Assembly: GCA_034190875.2 (NCBI GenBank)
Contig: CM067354.1
Coordinates: 44,550,130-44,614,129, forward strand
Reading direction: 5' to 3'
Source: Urechis unicinctus
Taxonomy: Eukaryota > Annelida > Polychaeta > Xenopneusta > Urechidae
DNA length: 64,000 nt
Under the pieces are notes generated by a model. It was not told where the DNA came from and searched no databases. It saw nothing but the letters and a program-made list of their open reading frames with translations. This document shows, one piece after another, positions 12,651 through 23,516 of this stretch. The position numbers were made by a program, and so were the translations under genes. Numbering within the stretch: position 1 is the stretch's first letter; each line of letters starts with the position of its first letter.

Positions 12651-13774
12651 TCTTATGATGATGGAGCTGGATCCCACCCTGGACCTCCCCACCCCCCTCC
12701 CCCCCGATAGACCAATATGCCCCATCACATGTCGTAGAGGCAAGTGTTCAGAGCCGTGATGTTCATCGATTCCGCTGCTCCTTTGCTAACTCGTCGTGCC
12801 ACTAAACCAGCCACTCCCAATATATGGCTGGGTGATGGATAATTGAAATAGGTTGCATCTGTTCCTAGCAACAGTCGTTCCGGGGGCTGGAGCGCAGGGC
12901 CTCGAGCTGGGGGGTATTAAAACCCTGTACCAGCTAAGTGAACCCAACATGGACGTTGAGAAACGTCGACGCCAACCTGCTCACCACAACCCGAATTTCC
13001 ATCTCTGGGGGCACCTGACCAAGCAGTTGATACAGGTTACAGCAATATGCTTCCGCACTGTCCACTGCGTTCATTCCCCGGACGTGCAAAACCAGTACAT
13101 GCCGGGCTCCAGAAGGGACAGTGCGTGGTCTAGGGCATGTTGCTGTGCCCCCCATTCAGTAGGGTCAATACTAACCTCCCCAAGACGACAACTTCGGACT
13201 TTTTTAGATGGTTGGCCATCATCTGCATTTGGTCAGATGTGCACTTCGTTGCGTGCTTCGGGTGGGGGCCAACCGCGCCTCCACTTTCTGCTGCCCCAGG
13301 GAAAGTGGGGCAGCAGAAATTGGTCACGGCACCCCCACCACGACAGCGAAGGCAGACTGGGGTTTAGTAGCCATGAACAACTTGTGTGGCCCGGGATTCC
13401 GTGGTTGGCTTAGGGAATCCAGGGCCATGCCCATGTGGAAGTGGGAATCGAAGGCCAATGGGAGCTAAGGGTCCGGTTCAAAAGACTTCTGCCCCGCACC
13501 TTTCCCCACGATCCCACCATACTGTGCAGTACAAGACGAGGTCCCTCTTACGAGGCCCGAGCTGAGACAGCAAAGCCATCAGAGGCTTCCAGTGGAGGAG
13601 GACCGCGGGCGAATTTGGGGGCCTCAGACAGAAGCTCTGAGGAACAGGACCCCCGAGGACCACACAGAACTCCAGCACAGCCTCCACTAATTGTCCAATG
13701 AGCTTCCTCAGGCTTTGGCATCCATAACCGCCGAGGGGCCAAGGTATGTCAGTCCCAAGCAGGTAGTTGGCGAT

Positions 13775-14168
13775 TATGTGTGCATATATGTATGTATGCA
13801 TGTGTGTATATATGCGTACGTTTGTTTATATGTGTATATATATATATGTATGTGTGCATATGTATTTATATGTTCGTACATGTGCGTATAAGTGTGTATA
13901 TGAATTTATATGTGCTTATATGTGCGTATATGGGCATGCATGTGTGTATATGGGTGCATATGTTTGCATATTGGTGTTTATGCGTTTATATATGAGTACA
14001 AGTGTGAACATACGGTGTATGTGGGTATATGTGGGTATATATGTGTATATGCGTGCATACGTGTATATATGCGCGTTTTCGTATGTATATGAATTTATAC
14101 GTGTGTATATATGTGTATATAAGCGTTTACGTTTGTATAAGCGTGAATAAGTGTGTTTATGTTTGTAT
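13775..14168 (+). repeat. Second block of TGTGTATA-type satellite
   Basis: The same degenerate 8-10 base units as at 9.69-11.8 kb. It interrupts the TatD-element relic and directly abuts a Polinton fragment. The relic sequence just before it (13,711-13,775) is similar to 14,510-14,595 just after, so it lies between duplicated pieces of the relic. Confidence 0.85.
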
Positions 14169-14497
14169 AAATTTTCCGGCGATTCCAAGTAGCCCAAAAG
14201 CGGTCCTAGTAACACCAAACACAATGGCAATATGAATGGCAACCACTGTAGACATTACACCTATACCACTTACGCCAAGACACACGCCAACAGTAACTAA
14301 AGTAGTGTCTACTGCTCCCACTGAGTTCACTGCACGCCTATATTTTTGTACATAGCACAATATTTTTCAATCTCTTTCTCAAGGTATTGCTTCTTGCGGC
14401 TGATCTTATTCAACCAATAGGAGTGCCCTGGATTTTCATCAGTCGGCCGTCGGTTGTTGTTTCATGCTGTTGTTTCATACGTAAGTCTACATGTTCC
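14169..14497 (-). pseudogene. Polinton fragment: membrane-protein gene
   Basis: This aligns along its length with 48,350-48,690, covering the N-terminal two thirds of the 184-codon membrane-protein gene and its start region. A 67-codon open piece keeps the Gly/Ala/Val-rich hydrophobic core, but indels break the frame upstream. It is embedded between satellite and the TatD-element relic, with no other Polinton genes beside it. Confidence 0.85.
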
Positions 14498-16399
14498 CTC
14501 AGGCTTTTGGCATCCAAAACCGCCTAACCCCTCTGCGAGGCGGACCAAGGTTTTTAAGTCTCGGCCCGGCCCCAGCAGGTAGTTGGCGATCACATGGAGG
14601 ACAGACAATCGCTGCCTTGTCACATCCATGGGGTCCAGGCCTTCATTGAAAACCCCCGGGACATGCTTGTTAAAGCTATGCGTCTTCGGAGACCCGTACA
14701 AATCCCCACACCCAGGAATGGGACATCTAGGTGTGGACTTCCACTTGTGGCCGTCCATGTCCCCTCGGGGCGTCTCGGTCCTGCAACCCCTGGCAGAACC
14801 GAGACACTGTCTGCTACACCCTGTAATTGTCGGGCAGGCCAGACAATGCCTCGAGTGACAGACCTCTAACTCTGTCACTCCACTCCATCAGGTCCTCCCC
14901 TGGTGCCTGTGTGGCCTGGTTGAACTTGGCCTGGGCGACCTCGCACAAGTCCCCAGACCCAAAGCGGTGTTCCAGTTCTTCCATCACGACACCAAAGGGA
15001 AGACCCAAATCATCACCAATGATGGCGGAGTGGATAGCTGCCGCCTTCCCCACCATAGCCCAGCATCGGCATTCGCACTTCTGATCCTCAGACCAGCCGC
15101 GAGCGAATGCATATCACTCGAATCGCTGCCGGAAAATCTTCCACCCCCGGACTCCGTCAAAGGAAGGGCCCCTAGGTAGGGCCTTGGCGGGGTCCCATTC
15201 CCTGCTGTCAAAGGGACCTTGAAAATTCCGGTGGTCAGCGATAGGAGCGGCGCCGTATGTAGGGTAAGGGGCCGCAGTTGCCCGAGGCGTTCCTCGCAAC
15301 CCGAGGCTGCTCATACCCACCTGGCGCCGGGAAACTCGACGCGGGATGCCCGGTGTAACGGAGATCAGGGTTACCTCTCGCACTCCCGACAAATGGTACT
15401 GACGGAGGTGTGAGAGGCAACCGTCTCCTTGGGGACCGCATAGTCCCCATGGAACAGGCATCCCAAGGTCGGTTCACCGGCGGGGTGGGGAGCAGCCTAC
15501 GGGGGGAAACTAAATTACCCCACATTCCCCTAGGGCTGACCACAGGATGGCGGTAAGGGGTACCAAGAACAGCAGCGCTAGGTGGACAGGGTGCTTTCTG
15601 TCCCTCAAAACCGGGAGGAATGCCGGGCAGGGCCGCAGCATAACGCCCGTCGCCCCCATCCGCAGGCACGTCACGGCGGTAGTAGCCCCGGAAATCTCCG
15701 ACCCCATGGACGCCGCCGCAAGCCCCGCAACCTGGCGCATGCAATCCCGCATCCCGCGAACCACCCGAAGCACCGAGTGCTTGAATCCCGCCGCCAAAGC
15801 CCTTATCCCACGCCTTGCTGATTTGCGGTGGCTCGCTCTGTGGATCGCTACGTCCCGCGCCGTCCAGCGGGGTTTGGCGCGAAATCCACCGACGCAAGCG
15901 CCGCCGATGACAGGTTCCCCAGAAGCAAGGCTCTCAACGATACCTCCGTAAAATTGCCCTGCTCTTCTCTTATCACAACAATGGCCGCGGCCAGTTTAGC
16001 CCCCAACCCCGGTATCAAACAAAGTACATTCACCGGGGCAAAGTTGATTTGGATAAGAGCTCGACAACAGAGCAACACAATCAAAACGGTTACGCTGATA
16101 GAAATCCGCCCTTCACGAAACCACTACCATGCAATTGACACAGCAAGGCTAGCAAACGACAAGCAACCGTAACCTTACAAACAACCACGGCACTTAACGC
16201 AATAGTCAACCTAATTAGCATGCACAAAATCAAGCTTGACTAAAGTAAGGCGTAAGGCAGCAAGGCTAAGAAACTACCAGGTGTCAAAAGAAGTACAAAT
16301 TTTCTGCGCAAAGCGCCAAATTAAAATGTCAGGGCCGAAAACGGTATTACAAAACCAGACGTAAGTAAGTACTTCTGACACCAATATAGTAATTTCATA

Positions 16400-16690
16400 A
16401 GCCTGCTTACCTTCTGCTGTAGTAGGGTCGGTCGTGTTACTTTCGCTCTGTACTTGGACTTCTCTTCGTCTTTTGAGTAGGCTGTACTTCTTGGCGTCTC
16501 GGCGGCTGTGCAACAAGTGGCCGATCCCTTGTTGCTGTGTTGCCGTCTAAAAGGCCAGGGCGGTCCGGGGAGACGTGATTTACTCACGCTGACACGTTAA
16601 GGGCCAAACAAAGTGTCATACGCTTTAATGCAACGCCGTCACGTTAAGGCTCTTGGACCACAGCGGTGGCGTACGTCACTACAGTGTTCT
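16400..16690 (-). repeat. LTR-like direct repeat, right copy
   Basis: Partner of 12,380-12,650; the best match is 16,570-16,690. For the minus-strand element this is the 5' copy. The two copies are clearly diverged, which fits an old insertion. Confidence 0.45.
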
Positions 16691-17360
16691 TATATAAGAT
16701 AATTTGTTTTAGAAATTTGAAACCTCGTACTTATGAAGTGACATAGCCCCACTCTGACGGTAGTATACATATAAATCAACAAAACGTCGTGCACGGCTTG
16801 AAGTGACAATGTCAATAATTCCAACCGAATATGATTTAGTCTGTTAGTAGAGAGTGATATAAAAAAATCTCACAAGAATTGCTGGTTTGTATTGTGTACA
16901 TACATTGATTATAATATTTAATGTTATGTTTTTGACTAGACAGTGTCTGAATTACTTTGTTTTTTTCCAGAATTGAACAGCTATTGAACAAAAACTGCTC
17001 CTAAGTTCTGTCAATCATGCATTGACGAAGTGGATGAAATCTATCCAAACTTGAACGATCCTTCAGCCGTTAGTGAGGAGTCCGTGCAGCCGTCTTCCAA
17101 GCTGCTGAAAGTTGGTTTCAACTCTCTCAATGAAGAAGCTATTCCTGTGAGGGGTGTACCAGGTCTCGCCAGAACAATAAACCCATCTTTTATTGTTCTC
17201 GTCTATATACTCAACCAGAATATTACCCTCACACCGCTGAACAAGTTCATAAGACTGGTGGTGTTTCCACTTTGGATCTCTGAAAGTTTAAATAATTGTT
17301 TTCAATATATTCCATTCCAAACAACAGAGACACAGAGAGGATATTTGATTCTGGATTCAA
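16690..17360. other. Unassigned stretch
   Basis: A plus-strand open frame of 115 codons at 17,030-17,377 has no recognisable domain and runs into the dispersed repeat at 17.36 kb. I see no splice pattern that makes it convincing. Confidence 0.25.
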
Positions 17361-18020
17361 TTTTCATAAAAACATAGGTTGGGGCGCATTTGGTGCAGAT
17401 CGAATATGTAAACGTTATCGCATAAGTCCTTATCTTTCCTCCATGGAAGGGAAGAGGCTGCCCCAATTAAATCCCGCACGGATAAGGTCAGGTAACCAGC
17501 GCTTCTTTGTCTTTCGGAATTAGATTTCAACAACATCACATCGATTTGCTCTCTGTTCCAAACCCCCCCCCCCCCCCTTTTCCGTTTTCAATGCCATTCC
17601 ACCTTTTGTACATGCTTTCCTTTAGTTTTGTCATTCAACACTCACTGTTGTAATATGTATGTCTGTACATGTATAGGTATATCAATTAATCCTATCTGTG
17701 TCATGACCTATTAAAGTAGCTTTATCCTGCGTTGTGTAACCTGTCCTAGACATATCATAGTTATGTATCTCACTTATTGCATTAACATCATACATATACC
17801 TTTAGCTGTCAAACAGTCGTAACGTTACTATACTTGTTATCATTATCTACCTCATTGTAATACTGGTAATTGATTTGTAGTGTACCTGCACTCGATATCC
17901 TATTATGTAATACCGAATATTTTACGTATGTGATTTTGAACACAATTTGCTACTTGAGAATTATTTCTAAAATAAAATTAACTCAAACATTGCTGTTCCT
18001 CCACTCCTTCACAAAATATG
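17360..18020 (+). repeat. Dispersed repeat copy 3 with left TIR
   Basis: It begins ACATAGGTTGGGGCG, the inverted counterpart of the end of copy 2, and then runs through a C-tract (17,565-17,577) into the shared body, stopping at CTCCTTCACAAAAT. The right TIR is missing. Confidence 0.65.
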
Positions 18021-19850
18021 GATCTGCATGATATATTGTTAAATGCATATGATTTGGCCGATAGAAACTCAATTATTAGCAGCATGTAGGATAAACACCA
18101 TCATGAAGTTTACAGATGTGGAATATTCTTATGACCACTGTCCACATTGCTATGGAAGTAATTATAATAAAGCATAGTAAATTTCAATACAACCTGATCG
18201 GTGACCCCGTGATTTTGTGAACAATCCATTCCATATCTGGTAAACCTTAATTATGCTAAAATGATAATGTTCATTACATATGTAATGATGCTTGTTTCCA
18301 TCTGTAAAGCCTTAAATAATAACCTAATATCCAATTAAAACAAGAACAAAAGTTTTCAAAAACTCGAACAGAACAGGCCAACAAAAGTATGAAAACTTAC
18401 TGTTGTGGTGTTTTTAGGGGCATTCTGTTCAATATCAAACACCTGGCTTTATTATTCTATTTTAGAAGAACATTCATTTTTAAACACAACTGAACACGTA
18501 TACGAAAACTCTCAATCAGACCCGGGTGGACAAAAAGCGAAATTTGAAACAATCATGATACGGCGTACTTCGATTGGAGTACAAAAATATCAGGTGTGCA
18601 AATGGATTGACATTGGGTGTGATGTTATCATCCATAAGTCACAAATATGCCATACAATTTTCACTAAACTATATTTCATATAATTTAGACAAACTATGCT
18701 CCGCAAAAAGTAAGTTCTTTACTTTGCCAAACTGATTCAAAAATGATTCTTGCCTCATCAATCTTCGGGAAAGACAATAGCGATGGCCGCCGTACTAAAG
18801 TTTGAAAACGTGTACAAAGGCCTTCTCGTACACGTGCAACGCTAAATATGGTCCCAAATGGAGGCTGTGACAACTAAGGGGGTTTCCACAATTTCACCCT
18901 ACCAAATTTCAGCAAATGATGTCACAATTTGCAAAACAGTTGAGAAAATCAATGTTTATGTATGCATACTTCAAACCAAGTACGCCGTACTAGGAACGAA
19001 GTACGTACTTTGTTTGAGGTACGTACTTCCTCCTGCGGTCGTCTTTGACCTGATTACAAATCTTTATCAATTATCAATTATAATCAAATGAGAGCATTTA
19101 TATTATTATTTTCACATTTGTTATTTCTGCTATTATTATTACTGTACAACAGATAAGTTGTGGGTAAGTGCCGTGTAGGTTGATCTACTTTCTAGGAGGT
19201 TTGAATTTAACCATATTTAACTTTTATTTTGGGACGGCCAGGGCATCTAAATTACTCATAGATACCCCAGCTGTGCTCGGAAACTGGCACTATTGATGCC
19301 GAAGCATCGATAGCGCCGACAGGAGCATCGTGCGACACTCCTAACCCTTGTGAATCCGAGCCGAGCAGAGAGTTGGCCTCTCTGTGCACCTCAACGCTAA
19401 AACTAATTGACATTGGGGGGTGGGATTTTGAGTGGAAAAAAGGGAGAGAAGCAATGTTAAACATGCAACAGTAAACCTGACTATTCGAAATAAGAGGAAA
19501 GTTATTCAATTGGAATAGGAACATAGCCTGAGCAAGTCTTGGTCGTTTTAATTGCATCTAAACTAGCAAAGAAGGGCTGATGGAAAACAAGTCATGGTCT
19601 TTTCACTTGCGTATGCCCACTGCTTGCATTTATAAATTAAAAAAAAAATTCAAACGATTTTATCCATTGACTCACAATATATGTGAATAGCACGTAATTT
19701 GATTAAAACATTAGCAGAATTAGAATCATCTTTGGCGTGAGCTTTCCGAACTGGTTGGTCCATTCGATCCAGGTAGCGACTTAATACTTGCTCCCTGCTC
19801 ACCCTTAGCCAAAAGAAAGGCGCGTCGGGCCCGACCCCCAAACAGATCCG
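18020..19850. other. Unassigned intergenic stretch
   Basis: AT-rich with scattered short open frames. None has a recognisable motif. A minus-strand segment at 19,250-19,560 and another at 19,650-19,841 are open but resemble nothing I know. Around 18,975-19,035 there is a cluster of GTACTT/AAGTAC inverted words. Confidence 0.3.
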
Positions 19851-19853
19851 ACT

Positions 19854-20255
19854 TCATATTAGTTTGTTGGTAAACTAGTGTGACCGTAGGCCAAGGTGTC
19901 TACGGCGTTCGCTGCTATCCACTGCTTTGAGTCAAACGGAGAGAGTGACACCTTGTTGACGTTTTATCGACAGCACACCACCCACCACAGCGCACCGCAA
20001 AGAAGTGTCAACGATGCACCCTTTGCCCTCGTCAGACATCACAAGTTCCTCTAGGCGTTCCACTCGCTCCATAAGATCTCTCATAATATTCTTCAGGTAC
20101 TCAAAATCATCCACAAGATTATTTTTCAGGTCCTCCATATCACCCACAACATCTCTCAGCTCGTTCTCCAGTTCTATTTTTTCGTCTCTCAGATAATCTA
20201 GATCTAAACTCAACTCTTTTACACAACCATCAAGTTCAGCAACGGTGTTCATTTC
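19854..20255 (-). pseudogene. Polinton fragment: coiled-coil gene joined to polymerase end
   Basis: The minus strand from 20,252 encodes a coiled-coil protein whose sequence (EKIELENELRD, then LMERVERLEEL) closely parallels the 90-codon gene at 61,624-61,896. At about 19,955-19,854 the minus strand matches the last 30 or so codons of the polymerase gene (compare SPFDSK and DTLAYGH) with its own stop. In the full element the polymerase end lies upstream of the coiled-coil gene; here it follows it, so the fragment is rearranged. It is diverged enough to come from a different Polinton subfamily. Confidence 0.75.
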
Positions 20256-20330
20256 TATACCTGATGCCCTCGTTTATTCAATAGATTGGTATATACAGTG
20301 CGTAAATGGCCGCGCAATTAAAAATTATTA

Positions 20331-22330
20331 TGTGTAGATAGATAAACTTTATTCCAGACACAGCTTACACAGACAAAATATAAGTGGTCCATAATATACA
20401 AAAAAACATGAAATAACATGCTATACATATGCAGGGTGAACATGAATCAATGAACAGTTTAAATGCAGAGAGCAGCACCAATTGCGTCTAATATTGGATG
20501 TATACACCCGACTAGACTGCAACATATTTACAATAATAAGATTTTGAGATCTATTCAATCTCTGAGAAAACTTGAAAACCAGGTTTCTAATAACAGACGC
20601 ACATCCTTTAACATCATTTTGTACATAATAAGCGAGAACTCTCAAACTTGGAGTGACCAGTAAACGACTAAAGAATATTGTGATATGAGCTATACAATTG
20701 TGCAGTGTACATAGTCACAAAATGTTTTAAACAGCTTTAATTTCACAGGGACAGAACACACAGAGAATCTGCGAAGGATCATGTTTCCTTGAACATATAA
20801 ACTACGTCTCTGCCGATCAATGTCATTATTATCACAGAGATCACTACAGATAATATGACCCAAATATTTGTAACACAATACTGTTTTGAGCTTTTCACCA
20901 TTTAGATACATATATAGCAGGAAGATTTGCATCTTTCAGATGTTTTGATAAAAATGACATACAAGCACTTTTCTTGGAGTTGAACGTCATATCATGGGAA
21001 GTGCTAAAAGTTTCACAAATTTTAAGTAATTTAACTAGTCCAGATACAGAAGGGCTGAAAACGACAATAACATCAGCATACATGAGATGATTGACTGTCA
21101 TACCATTGATTACACAACCAATGTTACACTTATTCAACTTAGCGCTAAGATCATTGACATAAACATTAAATAGATGCGGTGACAATATTCCACCCTGACG
21201 CACTCCATTAGATACTGTAAAACGAACAGCGAGGCAGTTGCCCCAACGGACAGTAATCTTTTGGTTTTTTACCAATACATTAGAATTATCACAATATAGC
21301 CAGGTACACAAGTTTTTCAAACAATATGGAGTGTTTTACCCTGTCAAATGCCTTACTAGCATCCAAAAAGGTGACAAACATACTCCCCCTGACCACCCCA
21401 CCCCCAAAGTGATGTATGCATGTCAATAAATTCCTTCAATACATATATACATTGATCAGTGCTGTGTTTGGTTTTGAAGCTAAACTGGTTGGGATGGGAA
21501 GCAATAAACACCTCAATGCGATCAAGAATTACGAGCTCCACCAGCTTGCTCAAGGTGCTGGCAACCCGGGGGGGGGGGGGGGCACTTGGCCTTATTCTGA
21601 ATAGAGGTGTGCCACGGGACCTCGAAAACCCGTACCCGTCGTACAAGGTCAAAATGGCCAAAAGCATACCCCGTCGTACACGGTATTATGCGAATGTATA
21701 ACCCATTGCGCAGATTGAAGCTGAAAAACATACCCCGTCGTACAAGTATGAGGCCCAAAAACCCGTCGTTCAAGTCGAGAGGCCCAAAAAACATACCCCG
21801 TCGCGCGGCACATATATACTACCTCTATACACTTAAGTGCCCCCCCCCCCCCCCCCCAGGGCTGGCAATGGCAATATGGCCGTAGTTATCCACGGAAGTG
21901 ATTTTACAGGTTTTGTCCTTTATGACAGGAACTAAAATTATCAAAGAATCAGGTAAGTAGCCATGTACAAAGAAACAACGCAGTAATTTACTTTAAAGTG
22001 TAACTAAAATATCAAGGGCATACTTGAGATGTTCAGCAGTAATGCCATCAATGCCACAACATTTATTACATGTTAGCTGCTTAATGGCAGAATCAACTTA
22101 CTTTTCGTGTACCTCAATTTCACCAGTAACTATGTCCAGATTTACACGCGGAGTCAAATTGTCACTCTTTACACAGTTAAACCACTGATAATAATGGTTT
22201 TTCCACATCTGCACAATGTTATCACCAACCGACACTTCACCAATGGAGTTAGGAAGGTGATCATTTTCAAGGTTCTTTATATACCCGAGTGCATTTTTAA
22301 ACCTGGCTTAACATTTAATATGAGACTCAT
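20331..22330 (-). pseudogene. Non-LTR retrotransposon (LINE) RT relic
   Basis: The minus strand carries a broken LINE reverse transcriptase. Upstream at about 22,100-22,020 is a GIDGITAEHL segment, then (21,540-21,410) QFSFKTKHSTDQ, then (21,320-20,895) NGVRQGGILSPHLFNVYVNDL and the active-site region MYADVIVV. The second catalytic aspartate of YADD has become Val. Further segments run to 20,690, and the 3' end is an AT-rich tail with TAAAGTTTATCT-type sequence near 20,350. A 296 bp insertion splits it at 21,565-21,860. It is dead and 5'-truncated, with a CR1/Jockey-like layout. Confidence 0.8.
21565..21860. mobile_element. 296-bp poly-G-ended insertion with 8-bp TSD
   Basis: It is inserted in the LINE relic and flanked by an 8-base direct repeat, GCTGGCAA (21,557-21,564 and 21,861-21,868). 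The ends are inverted: a G run followed by GGCACTT on the left, and AAGTGCC followed by a C run on the right. The interior holds imperfect tandem repeats of CATACCCCGTCGTACAAG. The 8 bp duplication fits hAT-type MITEs. No protein was seen. Confidence 0.7.
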
Positions 22331-22525
22331 ATAGTGGGCTCGGTTTACACTGTAATATACCTTGTAACCATTCCGATATAAAGTACACTGGAATGAGTAT
22401 TTAAACATTCCGACTCACTACACAATCATTTCCATATCACACAATCCTTAGTTCAAAAAAATTCACACATTATTTTTTTCTTCCCCTGAAGGGACCTATT
22501 TTCTTTTGTGGATATTCATCCACTT

Positions 22526-22964
22526 TAAAGGGGAGGGAGATGTTAAGTGTCAGAAGTACATTATGCCACAACATTGTCCATCATCATAAAGGGCCCCTCT
22601 CAGTCATCCACATGAGTGACCTTCGTGTCACCTGCCAGCCCCACCCCCACTCTTCATACATACCCCATATCTAATAGCCACGCCCATCCTCCAGTCCTCT
22701 GACCAGGCTACTGCATGTCCCATGAGAATTGGGATAGCGTGCCCGAGTTGTTGAGGGAATCGTTTTAACCTTTAAAAATCAGTTCTACCCTGGCCTGTGA
22801 GCTCGACACTTCTCTCTCCATCTTTTAGGCAAAGTTCCATCTTAAATTCTAAAGCCATAGTAATCAATAAAGTTTGTTTCTTCTAAACCCTATACCTGAA
22901 GTTCGTGTTCCTTCATCAACATCCTCAAGCGTGTGTCGCACATCCCACATTGCGATACGACACA
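22526..22964 (+). mobile_element. Polypurine tract and 3' LTR
   Basis: A purine run AAAGGGGAGGGAGA (22,527-22,540) directly precedes TGTTAAGTGTCAG, the start of a sequence that ends CGATACGACACA near 22,964. That is the expected polypurine tract followed by a TG...CA LTR of about 424 bp. An AATAAA lies near 22,866. No internal coding was found upstream apart from the unrelated LINE, so only the 3' end of an LTR retrotransposon survives. Confidence 0.65.
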
Positions 22965-23516
22965 TTGTTCGATCAAATCAAGATAAACAATGCAGATATT
23001 ACCTTAAATTCCCCGTTTCATTACAAAGATCAATAACCATTAAGTAGAAAGATAAGGTTATACATTTATATACTAATTTATGCCAACTACTGTTAATGAT
23101 CATTGTCACATATTGTTAACGGAGAACCTCTAGTGTAATGACTAGGTGAGATATGAATGTATGCCTGGGACATGTTGCTTTCAGTAAGGCACAAATAACT
23201 AACACCTCTGGTAGTGTTATTGCCGTCATCATTTGACAGCTCTGTACGGTTTGTCAACTACGGTAAATATATGGAGTGGGATCCATTATCCAAAATACAC
23301 AGATATATGCCAAGACTCGATTGTGAACAATCAAGATTAGATGGAATGATCAAGAAGAGCTTATACTTCCAAGGATCATGAATACATAACATAAGATCAT
23401 CAAACATTCAAGAATTATTTTATCTTTATAAAAACAAACGCAAAAGTGTAGGTATCCAATAATTGGGATAAAATAATATGAACAGACAAAATGTCATGTG
23501 ACCACAACTTGAAATA
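22965..23516 (-). other. Probable PIGO 3' untranslated region and spacer
   Basis: AT-rich with no coding signal. It lies directly downstream of the PIGO stop codon on the minus strand. I could not fix the polyadenylation site. Confidence 0.4.

Larger units (their letters stand above)
12853..16084 (-). pseudogene. HhH-Gag-C2H2-TatD retroelement ORF relic
   Basis: Reading the minus strand from 16,084 down, successive open pieces show: a helix-hairpin-helix-like segment (LIPGLGAKLAAAIVVIREEQG) at about 16,020-15,930; a Gly/Pro/Arg-rich linker at 15,900-15,120; a Gag-like segment at 15,056-14,814 (VAQAKFNQATQAPGEDLMEW); a C2H2-like module at 14,770-14,690 (CPIPGC, then HSFNKHVPGVF); a helical region (VIANYLLG); and after an interruption a TatD-like hydrolase with FDSHFH near 13,440, LHPKHA-type sequence near 13,260 and HVLVLH near 13,090. 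TatD hydrolases use HxH metal ligands of this kind. The interruption (about 13,775-14,497) is satellite plus a Polinton fragment, with a short host segment repeated on each side. Frameshifts and stops disable it. I found no RT or integrase. Confidence 0.6.

Noticed and set aside
20005-20196. Plus-strand Ser-rich frame
   Set aside because: It is the antisense shadow of the coiled-coil Polinton fragment on the minus strand.
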